DNA from: Enterovirga aerilata
Lineage (GTDB): Bacteria > Pseudomonadota > Alphaproteobacteria > Rhizobiales > Beijerinckiaceae
Assembly (NCBI RefSeq): GCF_013044135.1
Contig: NZ_JABEPP010000001.1
Span: 806,001-870,000 of the forward strand
Direction of reading: 5' to 3'
Length of the DNA: 64,000 nucleotides
Shown piece after piece: positions 9,778-19,299 of this stretch; position 1 is the first letter of the stretch; each line of letters begins with the position of its first letter. The position numbers and the translations under genes are program-made. The notes beneath the pieces were generated by a model, which had not been told where the DNA came from, did no database searches, and saw only the letters and a list, made by a program, of their open reading frames with translations.

Positions 9778-10455
9778 GTGGAGCAGTCGAGCAAGACCGC
9801 GCGGGAACTCTATGAGGAGATCAAGGCGAGGCCGATGCGGCCCCGCTTCGGCTTCGGCAGGAAGCCGATGCTGATCAATATCGACCTGCAGAAGGCCTAT
9901 ACGGCGGTGGGCGAGTTCGCGACCGCCTACGAGACCGACCCGAAGCAGCTCGACTACGTCAACGAACTCGCCGACCTCTTCCGCGCGAAGCGGCTCCCGG
10001 TCGCCTGGACCTATGTGGCCTACATGGAATCGGGCGAGGATTGCGGCGTCTGGGGCACGCGCACGAACACCCCGGATTCGCTGCAGAACATCAAGGTCGG
10101 GTCCGAGCGCTCGAAATTCGATCCGCGCCTGAAGATCGACGAGGTCAAGGACATCATCGTCAACAAGCGGATGGCCTCGGCCTTCTTCGAGACCAACATC
10201 CCGTCGCTCATGGTCTGGCACCAATGCGACAGCGTGATCCTGACGGGCGGCTCGACCTCCGGCTGCGTGCGCGCCACCTGCGTCGAGGCCCTGTCCCGCG
10301 GCTACAAGGTCGCGATCCCGGAGGAATGCGTGGCCGACAAGCACGAGAGCCCGCATTTCGCGAACCTCTACGACATGGCGGTGAAGTACGCCGACGTCGT
10401 GCCGGTCGCCGACGTGATCGCCTACCTGAAGGCCTATCCGGGGACGAACGCGTGA
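9778..10455 (+). CDS. Isochorismatase-superfamily cysteine hydrolase (amidohydrolase)
   Basis: This is a 225-residue cytoplasmic hydrolase of the isochorismatase/N-carbamoylsarcosine-amidase/nicotinamidase superfamily. The catalytic triad is visible as Asp36 (INIDLQKAY), Lys130 (VNKRMAS) and Cys163 (GGSTSGCVRATC), which argues for amide or ureide hydrolysis through a thioester. I prefer the GTG at 9778 because GGAG stands six bases before it; a TTG at 9730 would add 16 Gly/Ala/Pro-rich residues. Its stop overlaps the start of a deacetylase-fold gene (GTGA), so it opens the operon that continues through leuCD. The substrate is unknown; C-N bond hydrolysis is the inference. Confidence 0.83.
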   Translation: MEQSSKTARELYEEIKARPMRPRFGFGRKPMLINIDLQKAYTAVGEFATAYETDPKQLDYVNELADLFRAKRLPVAWTYVAYMESGEDCGVWGTRTNTPDSLQNIKVGSERSKFDPRLKIDEVKDIIVNKRMASAFFETNIPSLMVWHQCDSVILTGGSTSGCVRATCVEALSRGYKVAIPEECVADKHESPHFANLYDMAVKYADVVPVADVIAYLKAYPGTNA

Positions 10456-11372
10456 GCGGCGGCATGTCGGGCGATCCCGGCCTCTACGATTACCTGCCCT
10501 ACAAGGGCCGGCCGAAGATCACCTGGCCGAACGGCGCCCAGATCGCCGTCTGGATCGCGCCGAACATCGAGTTCTACGAATACGAGCCGCCGAAGAACCC
10601 GCTCCGCACGCCCTGGGGCCGGCCGATCCCGGACGTGCTCGCCTATTCCCACCGCGACTACGGCAACCGGGTCGGGTTCCGGCGCATGCTGGATGCGATG
10701 GACGAAGCCGGCTTCCGCGGCTCGGTCTCGCTCAACGTTGCGATGTGCGACCACCATCCCGAGATCATCAAGCTCTGTGCCGATCGCGGCTGGGAGTTCT
10801 TCTCCCACGGGGTCTACAACACGCGCTACGCCTACGGGATGAGCCCCGAGCAGGAGCGCTCGATCATCCGCGATTCCGCCGATACGATCAGGAAGTGGAC
10901 CGGCCAGAAGCTCGACGGCTGGCTCGCACCGGCGCTCTCGAACAACGCCTGGACCATGGACCTCCTGGCCGAGGAGGGGCTGCTCTACACCTGCGACTTG
11001 TTCCACGACGACCAGCCGACGCCCATCCGGGTGAAGTCGGGCCACCGCTTCGTCAGCGTCCCGTACTCGCTCGAGATGAACGACACCATCGTCTACAACA
11101 CGAACAGCTACGATCCCCGCCATTACGGGACGATCATCAGGCGCCAGTTCGACCAGCTCTACCGGGAGGGCGCGACCTCCGGCACGGTCATGTGCATCCC
11201 GCTGCACCCCTACCTGGTCGGGCAGCCGCACCGCATCGAGCCCTTCGCCGAGGCGATCCGCTACATCGCCGGCCACGACAGGGTCTGGAAGGCGACCGGG
11301 CGCGAGATCGCGCAGCATTTCCTCGCGAACCATTACGACGACTTCGCCGCCGGCGCGGCGCAGGCGCGCTGA
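10452..11372 (+). CDS. Polysaccharide deacetylase family protein, allantoinase (PuuE)-like, copy A
   Basis: This is a 306-residue NodB-fold carbohydrate-esterase-4 homologue. Its general shape (WPNGAQIAVWIAPNIEF, the HRDYGNRVGFRRMLDAMDEAG helix start, EFFSHGVYNTRY and the late CIPLHPYLVGQPHRIEPF) matches cyclic-imide or allantoin hydrolases of the PuuE type more than chitin deacetylases. The GTG at 10452 overlaps the upstream stop; an ATG at 10464 is the alternative start. A paralogue follows 13 bases later. Cyclic amide ring opening next to an amidohydrolase is a reasonable inference but the substrate is not known. Confidence 0.8.
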   Translation: MSGGMSGDPGLYDYLPYKGRPKITWPNGAQIAVWIAPNIEFYEYEPPKNPLRTPWGRPIPDVLAYSHRDYGNRVGFRRMLDAMDEAGFRGSVSLNVAMCDHHPEIIKLCADRGWEFFSHGVYNTRYAYGMSPEQERSIIRDSADTIRKWTGQKLDGWLAPALSNNAWTMDLLAEEGLLYTCDLFHDDQPTPIRVKSGHRFVSVPYSLEMNDTIVYNTNSYDPRHYGTIIRRQFDQLYREGATSGTVMCIPLHPYLVGQPHRIEPFAEAIRYIAGHDRVWKATGREIAQHFLANHYDDFAAGAAQAR

Positions 11373-11385
11373 CGGGAGGACGACC

Positions 11386-12321
11386 ATGCCGCTTCCCGAA
11401 GATCACCTCGAATACCCGCGCCGCCGGCACGGCATGGACCACGACCTCTACCCGTGGTCCGACCTCTTCGACCGGCCGAAGGTCGCCTGGCCGAACGGCG
11501 CGCGCGTCGCGCTCTGGGTCGCGCCGCTGCTGCAATGGTTCCCGATCGACTCGGCCGGGAAACCGTTCCGCGCCCCGGGCGCGCTGACCATGCCCTATCC
11601 GGATTACCGGCACTACACGAACCGGGATTACGGCAACCGCGTCGGCATCTTCCGCATCCTGGACGTCCTGTCGGAGCTCGGCATCCGCGGCTCGGTCGCG
11701 ACGAATGCGGCGGTCGCGGAGCGCTATCCGGGCCTGGTGAAGGAGGTGGTCGGCCGCGGCCACGAGATCCTGGCGCACGGGCTCGACATGGACCACCTTC
11801 ATTATGGCGGCATGCCGGAGGACGAGGAGGCCGAGCTCGTCCGGGGCTCGCTCGCGACCCTGCGCGACGCCTCGGGGCAGGCCGTCAAGGGCTGGCTCTC
11901 GCCCGGCCGCTCGCAGTCGCACGCCACCCTCGGGCTGCTGGCCGAGCACGGCGTCGCTTATTGCTGCGACTGGGCCAACGACGACATGCCCTTCCGGATG
12001 ACCACGCCGAAAGGCGGCATCTGGGCGATGCCCTTCGCGCAGGAGACCGACGACCGCACGGTGATGCTCGACTTCAAGCACACCGAGGACAGCTGGCTGC
12101 AGCAGGTAAAGGACCGCTTCGACACCCTCTACCGCGAGGCTGCCACCCATGGCGGGCGCATCGTCTCCGTCCCGCTCCATGCCTGGGTCGCGGGCGTGCC
12201 GTACCGGATCGGAGCGGTCCGGGAGGCGTTGTCCTACATGATGGGCCAGGAGGGTGTCTGGGCCGCGACCGGCGCCGAGATCCTGCAGGCCTTCGAGGCG
12301 TCCGAGACCGGCCATGGCTGA
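11386..12321 (+). CDS. Polysaccharide deacetylase family protein, allantoinase (PuuE)-like, copy B
   Basis: This is a 311-residue paralogue of the preceding gene with the same fold landmarks (WPNGARVALWVAP, NRDYGNRVGIFRILDVLSEL, GHEILAHGLDMDHLHYGG, SVPLHAWVAGVPYRIGAV). The two copies are diverged enough to suggest a heterodimer or two different ring-opening steps rather than a recent duplication. The ATG at 11386 follows a GGGAGGACGACC sequence, a good ribosome-binding site. The last eight bases overlap the start of leuC. Like its partner it lacks a signal peptide, so it acts in the cytoplasm and is not a cell-wall enzyme. Confidence 0.8.
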   Translation: MPLPEDHLEYPRRRHGMDHDLYPWSDLFDRPKVAWPNGARVALWVAPLLQWFPIDSAGKPFRAPGALTMPYPDYRHYTNRDYGNRVGIFRILDVLSELGIRGSVATNAAVAERYPGLVKEVVGRGHEILAHGLDMDHLHYGGMPEDEEAELVRGSLATLRDASGQAVKGWLSPGRSQSHATLGLLAEHGVAYCCDWANDDMPFRMTTPKGGIWAMPFAQETDDRTVMLDFKHTEDSWLQQVKDRFDTLYREAATHGGRIVSVPLHAWVAGVPYRIGAVREALSYMMGQEGVWAATGAEILQAFEASETGHG

Positions 12322-13729
12322 CCCTGCCGCGCCGCGCGCCCTCTACGACAAGATCTGGGACCGGCACGTCATCGTCGCGCGCGAGGGCGGTCCCTCGCTC
12401 ATCGCCATCGACCGCCACATCATCCACGAGGGCTCCTTCCACGCCTTCAACGAGCTGCGGGGGCGGGGCCTCCGGCCGCGCCATCCGGACCGGATCTTCG
12501 GCGTCGCCGACCACTACGTCCCGACCCATGGCCGCCGGCCCGAGGATGCGCCGACGGAAGAGATCGCCCGGATGATCCGCGTCTTCGACGAGAACATGCG
12601 GTGGGGCGGCATTCCCCATTTCTCGCTCGCCGACCGGCGCCAGGGCATCGTCCACATCATCGGGCCGGAACAGGGGCTCACGCTCCCAGGCCTGACCATC
12701 ACCTGCAGCGACAGCCACACCTCCACCCAGGGTGCGCTCGGCACCATCGCGTTCGGGATCGGCCAGTCGGAGAGCGCCCATGTCATGGCGACGCAGACGC
12801 TCTGGCAGGTGAAGCCGAAGACGTTCCGGATCACGGTCACGGGCCGGCGCGGGCCGGGCGTCGAGGCGAAGGACGTGATCCTCAGCATCATCCGCACCAT
12901 CGGGGCGGGCGGCGCGACGGGCTATGCGGTGGAATATGCCGGTCCGGTGATCCAGGGACTGTCCGTCGAGGAGCGGCTGACGGTCTGCAACATGTCGATC
13001 GAGGCGGGCGCCCGGTCCGGCATGATCGCGCCGGACGACGCCACCTTCTCCTATCTGTACGGCCGGCCCTACGCGCCGAAGGGCGCCGAATGGGACAGGG
13101 CGCTGCGCTACTGGCGGACGCTCCCCACCGACGAGGGCGCGCGTTTCGACCGCGAGATCGCGATCGACGGCAGCGCCATCGAGCCGACCGTCACCTGGGG
13201 CACGAGCCCGGAGGACGCGCTCCCGATCTCCGGTCGGGTGCCGGATCCCGCCGAGATTCCCGACGCGCAGAAGCGCGGCACGGCCGAGCGCGCGCTCGCC
13301 TATATGGGCCTGACGCCCGGCACCAGGCTGACCGACATTGCGATCGACCGGGTCTTCATCGGCTCCTGCACCAACAGCCGCATCCAGGACCTGCGGGCGG
13401 CCGCCGCCATCCTGAAGGGCCGGAAATCCGCCGTGCCGGGCATCGTGGTGCCGGGCTCCGGCCTCGTGAAGGAGGCGGCGGAGGCCGAGGGGCTGGACCG
13501 CATCTTCAAGGAGGCCGGGCTCGAATGGCGGGATGCGGGCTGCTCGATGTGCTCGGCCATCAACGGCGACACCGTCGGCCCGCAGGAGCGCTGCGCCTCG
13601 ACCTCCAACCGCAACTTCGTCGGCCGGCAGGGACCGGGTGCGCGCACCCACCTGATGAGCCCCGCCATGGCGGCCGCGGCCGCCGTGACCGGCAGGCTCA
13701 CGGACGTCCGCCGGCTGGCCGGAAACTGA
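12314..13729 (+). CDS. leuC: LeuC-type 3-isopropylmalate dehydratase large subunit (probable catabolic paralogue)
   Basis: This is a 471-residue aconitase-superfamily large subunit. The N-terminal YDKIWDRHVI, IAIDRHIIHEG, TCSDSHTSTQGALG and the iron-sulfur ligands in IGSCTNSRIQDL and CSMCSAING are all LeuC-like, so a [4Fe-4S] cluster is expected. The start at ATG 12314 overlaps the upstream gene by eight bases, and leuD follows eight bases downstream. The family reaction is reversible hydration/dehydration of a malate-type dicarboxylate. Placement inside an import and hydrolysis operon, away from leuA and leuB, suggests a catabolic substrate instead of leucine synthesis. That is inference; it could still complement leucine synthesis. 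Confidence 0.88.
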   Translation: MADPAAPRALYDKIWDRHVIVAREGGPSLIAIDRHIIHEGSFHAFNELRGRGLRPRHPDRIFGVADHYVPTHGRRPEDAPTEEIARMIRVFDENMRWGGIPHFSLADRRQGIVHIIGPEQGLTLPGLTITCSDSHTSTQGALGTIAFGIGQSESAHVMATQTLWQVKPKTFRITVTGRRGPGVEAKDVILSIIRTIGAGGATGYAVEYAGPVIQGLSVEERLTVCNMSIEAGARSGMIAPDDATFSYLYGRPYAPKGAEWDRALRYWRTLPTDEGARFDREIAIDGSAIEPTVTWGTSPEDALPISGRVPDPAEIPDAQKRGTAERALAYMGLTPGTRLTDIAIDRVFIGSCTNSRIQDLRAAAAILKGRKSAVPGIVVPGSGLVKEAAEAEGLDRIFKEAGLEWRDAGCSMCSAINGDTVGPQERCASTSNRNFVGRQGPGARTHLMSPAMAAAAAVTGRLTDVRRLAGN

Positions 13730-13736
13730 GGCGGGC

Positions 13737-14366
13737 ATGGAACCCTTCATCCGCCTCACCGGCATCGCGGCCCCGATCGAGGGCCGCAACATCGACACCG
13801 ACCAGATCCTGCCGGCGCGCTTCCTGAAGGCCGACCGGGCCAAGGGCTACGGCCAGTACTTCTTCCACGACGCGCGCTTCGACGGCGAGGGCCGCGAGAA
13901 GCCGGATTTCGTGCTGAACCGCGAGCCCTTCCGGCATGCCACGATCGTCGTGACGGACGACAATTTCGGCTGCGGCTCCTCCCGCGAGGGCGCCGTCTAC
14001 GCGCTGCACGATTTCGGCGTGCGCGCAGTGCTCGCACCGTCCTTCGGCGACATCTTCTACAACAACTGCCTGAAGAACGGCGTCGTGCCGGTGCGGCTCG
14101 AGCGCGGGATCGTCACCGGCCTCCTCGAGAGCCTCAAGGACGCCCCCCGGCCCGAGGTGACGGTCGATCTCGAGGCGCTCGAGGTCGTCCTCCCCGATGG
14201 CGCGCGTCATGCCTTCACGCTCGATCCCTTCTGGCGCGAATGCCTGATGAAGGGCGTCGACGAGATCCAGCTCACGCTCGGCTACCTCGACAGGATCGAG
14301 GCGTTCGAGGGTGGCTACCACCGCGAGATGACCTGGCTCCGGCCGCAGGCCGGGCCCGTTCCGTGA
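13737..14366 (+). CDS. leuD: LeuD-type 3-isopropylmalate dehydratase small subunit
   Basis: This is a 209-residue swivel-domain subunit that completes the LeuC active site. It begins with FIRLTGIAAPIEGRNIDTDQ, which has the IDTDQI motif, and contains the canonical GCGSSREGAVYAL loop that binds the substrate carboxylate, followed by SFGDIFYNNCLKNGV. All of these are intact, in contrast to the other small subunit in this window at 33557-34075. The stop (TGA at 14364) shares its last base with an ATG at 14366, but the downstream binding-protein gene more probably starts at 14426. Confidence 0.88.
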   Translation: MEPFIRLTGIAAPIEGRNIDTDQILPARFLKADRAKGYGQYFFHDARFDGEGREKPDFVLNREPFRHATIVVTDDNFGCGSSREGAVYALHDFGVRAVLAPSFGDIFYNNCLKNGVVPVRLERGIVTGLLESLKDAPRPEVTVDLEALEVVLPDGARHAFTLDPFWRECLMKGVDEIQLTLGYLDRIEAFEGGYHREMTWLRPQAGPVP

Positions 14367-14425
14367 TGAAGACCAAGACGGCGCAAGGCCGCTTTCCGAC
14401 GCTGACAACGACAGGGGAATGGCAG

Positions 14426-15691
14426 ATGGCAGAGGATAAGAGCGGCTTCGAGACGATCGCCGGGACGGCCCGGAGCCGGCGCGAGCTCCTGAAGGCGGGC
14501 GGCTCGACGCTGGCGCTCGCCGCGGTGGGCACCGTTGCGGCTCCGGCCGTGCTCCGCGCCCAGGCGCCGACGGTCAAGATCGGCGGCATCGGGCCGCTGA
14601 CCGGCGCGCTCGCCTATAACGGCAACCAGGCCAAGGCGGCGATGCAGTTCGCCATCGACGACGCCAACGCGGCCGGCGGCATCAAGAGCATGGGCGGCGC
14701 GAAGCTCGAGCTCCTCTTCGGCGACGCCGAATCTCGTCCGGATGTCGGGGCCGCTCAGGTCGACAAGCTCGCCGAGGCGGGCGTCTGCTGCCTCGTCGGC
14801 GCGCAGTCGAGCGCGATCAGCCTGGCGACGACGCAGGCCGCGGCGCGATTCAACCTGCCTCAGGTCGTCGATGTCGGCACCGCCGACCAGATCGTGCAGC
14901 GCGGGCTCCCGAACGTGTTCCGCTTCTCGCCCGGGACCGCGCGCTCCGTCGCGGAGGGCATCGCCAACCTCAACACGCTCAACGAGCAGGCCGGCAAGCC
15001 GGTGAAGACGGTCGCGATCGTGCACGAGGACGGCCCCTTCGGCTCGTCCATGGCGAGGCTGCTCCAGGAGAAGCTGCCCTCAATCGGCATGAACGTGGTG
15101 GAGACGATCAGCCACCCGACGCCGCAGCGCGACTTCACCAACATCGTGCTGCGCCTGAAGAACGCCAGGCCCGATCTCGTGATGCCGTCGCACTACATCA
15201 ACGAGTTCATCCTGTTCGCGCGCACCATCCGGCAGCAGCGCTTTGCGCCCAAGGCGATCTATTCGATCTTCGGCGGCGGCGCCTCCAACATCAAGTTCGT
15301 GCGCGAGAACCAGGACGCGGCGCAGTTCGTGATCGACACCAACCACTGGTACGATCCGAGGAAGCCCGCCTCGCAGGCCCTCGCCAGGAAGGTCGCCGAC
15401 GCCAAGCTCGACCTGACCTACGACATCATGGTCGCCTATGGGGCGACGCAGGTCGTGATCGACGCGATCGAGAAGGCGGGCTCGGCCGACCGTGCGAAGC
15501 TGATCGAGACCTTGTCGACCCAGACCTTCGCCGACACGGTCATGCCGTACGGGCCGATCAAGTTCGTCGGCGGCGACAATACCGGGTCGCATCTCGTCAA
15601 CCTGCAGGTCCGCGGCGACAAGATCGAGGTCATCTTCCCCAAGGAATACGCCACGATCGACCCGGTCTTCCCGTTCCCGGATCGGAGCTGA
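14426..15691 (+). CDS. Liv-type ABC transporter substrate-binding protein (Tat signal)
   Basis: This is a 421-residue periplasmic binding protein of the Leu/Ile/Val (LivJ/amide-urea) family. Residues about 17-46 form a twin-arginine signal (ARSRRELLKAGG, a hydrophobic stretch, then VLRAQA), so it is exported folded by Tat. The mature protein starts with VKIGGIGPLTGALAYNGNQA and contains LLFGDAESRPDVGAAQVDKL, the usual type I periplasmic-binding fold blocks. The ATG at 14426 is preceded by AGGGGA with good spacing. It lies between leuD and livHMGF and is presumably the receptor for this importer; ligands of this family include amides and hydrophobic or aromatic acids. Confidence 0.9.
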   Translation: MAEDKSGFETIAGTARSRRELLKAGGSTLALAAVGTVAAPAVLRAQAPTVKIGGIGPLTGALAYNGNQAKAAMQFAIDDANAAGGIKSMGGAKLELLFGDAESRPDVGAAQVDKLAEAGVCCLVGAQSSAISLATTQAAARFNLPQVVDVGTADQIVQRGLPNVFRFSPGTARSVAEGIANLNTLNEQAGKPVKTVAIVHEDGPFGSSMARLLQEKLPSIGMNVVETISHPTPQRDFTNIVLRLKNARPDLVMPSHYINEFILFARTIRQQRFAPKAIYSIFGGGASNIKFVRENQDAAQFVIDTNHWYDPRKPASQALARKVADAKLDLTYDIMVAYGATQVVIDAIEKAGSADRAKLIETLSTQTFADTVMPYGPIKFVGGDNTGSHLVNLQVRGDKIEVIFPKEYATIDPVFPFPDRS

Positions 15692-15714
15692 CCACGGTTC
15701 GCCCACCCGGTCGC

Positions 15715-15749
15715 GGTTCCGGATTCGGAGCTTCGCTCCGCCCCGGAAC
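15715..15749. repeat. Short nested palindrome
   Basis: GGTTCCGG and CCGGAAC form outer arms (15716-15722 with 15743-15749) around an inner CGGAGC-TTC-GCTCCG hairpin (15726-15740). It lies 24 bases after the binding-protein stop and could fold in RNA between that gene and livH. No T-run follows, so a classical terminator is unlikely. Confidence 0.6.
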
Positions 15750-15782
15750 GACGGAGGGGGTCGGTGGAAGGCTCCAGACCTC

Positions 15783-15886
15783 GTCATCCTGAGGTGCGGA
15801 GCGAAGCGAAGCCTCGAAGGACGCACGATGGTCGTGCGTGCTTCGAGACGCCCCGGACGAGGTCCGGGGCTCCTCAGCATGACGAC
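15783..15886. repeat. BIME-like palindromic intergenic repeat
   Basis: Nested inverted repeats fill the gap between the binding-protein gene and livH. The outer arms are TCATCCTGAG and CTCAGCATGA. A long imperfect stem pairs the CTCGAAGGACGCACGA region with its complement ending CTTCGAGA, and CCCCGGAC-GAG-GTCCGGGG is a perfect 8-bp hairpin (15851-15869). This general form is very common between genes in Hyphomicrobiales. It may reduce read-through from the receptor to the permease genes. Confidence 0.75.
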
Positions 15887-15950
15887 GTGAGTGGAATCCG
15901 AAGGTGATGATCCAGTCCTCTAAGACCGTCGCTGAGAAGCGGTACGCCTG

Positions 15951-16820
15951 ATGCTCGGCCTCGTCGTACCGGCGGTCCTGAGCGGCCTGACCACGGGCGC
16001 GATCTACGCGCTCGTGGCCCTTGGGCTGACCCTGATCTACGGCGTCCTCCACATCATCAATTTCGCGCATGGCAGCCTGCTCATGGCGGCGCTCTATACG
16101 GCGCTGTTCATGAACCTGCGGCTCGGCCTCGATCCCTATGTCGCGCTGCCGGTCGTGGTCGCTATCTTCTTCTGCGCGGGCTACCTGCTGCAGCGCTACG
16201 TCATCGACACCTTCAGCCACGGGCGGGACGCCAACATCCTGCTCGCCACGCTCGCGCTGTCGATCATCATCGACAACGGCGCGCTCTACCTTTTCACCTC
16301 CAACACCCGCACCATCGACGTCCCCTACGCGTTCGAGATGGTCGAGATCGGGCCGGCCTTCATCCCCCTGCCGAAGCTGGTGGCCTTCCTGGCGGCGCTC
16401 GTCTTCGCGGCCCTCCTCTGGCTCCTGATGCGCCATACCCGCCTCGGCGCGGCGATCCGGGCGGTCGCGATCGAGAAGCGCGGCGCCGAGCTGATGGGCA
16501 TCGACGTCAAGCACACCTACGCGATGTGCTTCGGCATCGGCACCGCCTGCGTCGCGGCCGCGGCCTGCCTGCTCCTGCCGACCTTCTACGTCACGCCGCA
16601 GGTCGGCTACGCCTTCGTGCTGGTCGCCTTCACGACGGTGGTGCTCGGCGGCATGGGCTCGCTCGGCGGCGCGCTGGTCGCGGGCCTGTTCCTCGGCGTC
16701 GTGGAGGCGCTGTGCGGCCTCTTCCTCGGCGAGACGCTCGGCCAGATCGGCATCTTCGCGGCCTTCATCCTGACCCTGCTGTTCCGGCCCGCGGGCCTCT
16801 TTGCGCCGAGGGTGGCCTGA
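15951..16820 (+). CDS. livH: Branched-chain amino acid-type ABC transporter permease LivH
   Basis: This is a 289-residue inner-membrane permease with about eight hydrophobic segments. The N-terminal AIYALVALGLTLIYGVLHIINF followed by AHGSLLM is the LivH hallmark, and the cytoplasmic loop around TRLGAAIRAVAIEKRGAELM includes the EAA-type contact to the ATPases. The C-terminal FTTVVLGGMGSLGGALVAG is also conserved. The stop overlaps the livM start by one base (TGATG). It forms the importer with LivM, LivG, LivF and the receptor encoded upstream. Confidence 0.93.
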   Translation: MLGLVVPAVLSGLTTGAIYALVALGLTLIYGVLHIINFAHGSLLMAALYTALFMNLRLGLDPYVALPVVVAIFFCAGYLLQRYVIDTFSHGRDANILLATLALSIIIDNGALYLFTSNTRTIDVPYAFEMVEIGPAFIPLPKLVAFLAALVFAALLWLLMRHTRLGAAIRAVAIEKRGAELMGIDVKHTYAMCFGIGTACVAAAACLLLPTFYVTPQVGYAFVLVAFTTVVLGGMGSLGGALVAGLFLGVVEALCGLFLGETLGQIGIFAAFILTLLFRPAGLFAPRVA

Positions 16821-17812
16821 TGAGACGTCTCGGCCCCGGCGAGGGCGTGGTGGGCATCCTGCTCGCGCTCGCCGCGATCTCGCCCTTCGTCCTGCCGTCG
16901 CAGGCCTGGATCGGCTTCGCCGTGAACGCCGTCCTAATCAGCGTGCTCTCCATCGCCTGGAACGTGACGGGCGGGTTCTGCGGCCAGATGTCCTTCGGGC
17001 ACGCGGCGCTCTACGGCACCGGCGCCTATGCGGCCGCCATGCTGCAGCTCCGGCTCGGCCTGAACCCCTACCTGGCGGGTATCGTCGGGATCGCGGCGGG
17101 CGCCGCCATGGGCGGGTTCATCGGCGCGCTCGCCTTCCGGTACGGGCTGCGCGGCTCCTATTTCGCCCTGGTGACGCTCGCCTTCGCGGAGGTGCTGCGC
17201 ATCCTGGCGAGCTCCTTCGAGATCACGGGCGCGGGAAGCGGCCTGACGCTGCCGTTCAGGCCGGGCCTGGCGAACCTGCAGTTCCCCGACCGCTATGCCG
17301 CCTATGTCTTCGTCCTGATCCTCTGCATCCTGGCGCTCGCGGTCAGCGCCGCCGTCAAGGGCTCGCGCCTCGGCTCGAACATGGTCGCGGTGCGCGAGAA
17401 CGAGGAGGCGGCGGGCGCCATCGGCATCGACGCGTTCCGGGTCAAGGTGGTCGCCATGATCATCTCGGGCGCGATCGCCGGCGCGGCGGGCGTCGCCTAT
17501 CTGCAGATCCAGCTCTTCATCGACGCGCCCATCGCCTACGGCTCGCTGATCTCGGTCGAGGCCCTGCTCGGGCCGATCATCGGCGGCGCGGGCACGCTCC
17601 TCGGCCCGGTGGTCGGGACGGTCGTGCTCCACATCGTCGGCGAGGTCGTGAAGACGGGGGTCGGCGGGGCGCCGGGCCTGAACCTCGTCTTCTACGGCAT
17701 CGTCCTCCTGCTGATCCTGCGCTTCCTGCCGAACGGCCTCATGGGGCTGGCCGGCAATCTTCGCTGGCCGGCCCGGACGGCGTCGGCCGCCCGCTCGGCG
17801 GAGGCGCGCTGA
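16820..17812 (+). CDS. livM: Branched-chain amino acid-type ABC transporter permease LivM
   Basis: This is a 330-residue inner-membrane permease, partner of LivH. The LSIAWNVTGGFCGQMSFGHA block, GLRGSYFALVTLAFAE and the cytoplasmic coupling loop GSRLGSNMVAVRENEEAAGA are typical LivM signatures. Translation is coupled to livH through a TGATG overlap and to livG in the same way. No leader peptide is needed because the first helix follows a short MRRLGPGEG segment. The substrate class is set by the receptor and is not visible here. Confidence 0.93.
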   Translation: MRRLGPGEGVVGILLALAAISPFVLPSQAWIGFAVNAVLISVLSIAWNVTGGFCGQMSFGHAALYGTGAYAAAMLQLRLGLNPYLAGIVGIAAGAAMGGFIGALAFRYGLRGSYFALVTLAFAEVLRILASSFEITGAGSGLTLPFRPGLANLQFPDRYAAYVFVLILCILALAVSAAVKGSRLGSNMVAVRENEEAAGAIGIDAFRVKVVAMIISGAIAGAAGVAYLQIQLFIDAPIAYGSLISVEALLGPIIGGAGTLLGPVVGTVVLHIVGEVVKTGVGGAPGLNLVFYGIVLLLILRFLPNGLMGLAGNLRWPARTASAARSAEAR

Positions 17813-18559
17813 TGCTCTCCGCGCGCGGCATCACCAAGCGCTTCGGCGGCCTCCTCGCGGTCAGCGACGCCTCCATCGAGGTGGCCGAAGGGAAGATCGT
17901 CGCCGTCATCGGGCCGAACGGCGCCGGCAAGACGACGCTCTTCGCCATCATGGCCGGGTTCCTCAGGCCGAATGCCGGGACCGTGACCTTCCGGGGCGCG
18001 CGGATCGACGGCATGGCGCCGCACCGGATCTGCCGCCTCGGCCTCACCCGCACCTTCCAGATCGTGCAGCCCTTCGCCGGGCTGACCGTGCGCGAGAACA
18101 TCGCCTGCGGGGCGCATCTGCACCACGCGAAGCGGGCGGACGCCCTCGCGCGCGCGGCCGAGATCGCGGCCCAGGTCGGGATGGAGCGGATGCTCGACCA
18201 GCCCGCCCAGGACCTGACCGTCGCCGGACGCAAGCGGCTCGAACTCGCCCGCGCGCTCGCGACAGAGCCGAAGCTCCTGCTCCTCGACGAGGTCATGGCG
18301 GGCCTGATTCCGAGCGAGGTCGCCGAGATCATCCCGACGATCCGCAGGATCCGCGATTCCGGCGTGACCATCCTGCTGATCGAGCACGTGATGCAGGCCG
18401 TCATGAGCCTCTCGGAGGAGGCCTATGTGTTGAACCAGGGCCGCATCATCGCGCACGGGACCCCGCAGCAGCTCGTGCGCGACCCGCAGGTGATCGAGGC
18501 CTATCTCGGCCACGGCGCGGCCGAGCGCCTCCATGCGGGCCATCCGGGGGCCCAGGCCC

Positions 18560-18567
<8 letters not shown>
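17812..18567 (+). CDS. livG: ABC transporter ATP-binding protein LivG
   Basis: This is a 251-residue ATPase subunit. The Walker A motif is GPNGAGKTT (residues 34-42) and Walker B is LLLLDEVMAGL. The signature region reads LTVAGRKRLELARAL rather than the strict LSGGQ form, which occurs in a LivG subgroup, so it is not evidence of inactivity. IEHVMQAVMSLSEEAYVLNQG contains the H-loop. The start overlaps the livM stop by one base, and the end overlaps livF by eight bases. Confidence 0.92.
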
Positions 18568-19261
<694 letters not shown>

Positions 19262-19299
19262 GCCGCCTCGCCCATAACGAAGAAAGAAAGGGTGCGCCC

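Noticed and set aside
12314-14366. LeuCD taken simply as leucine biosynthesis
   Set aside because: No leuA or leuB is nearby and the genes are embedded, with overlap, in a hydrolase/import/lyase operon. The family call is kept, the pathway call is not.
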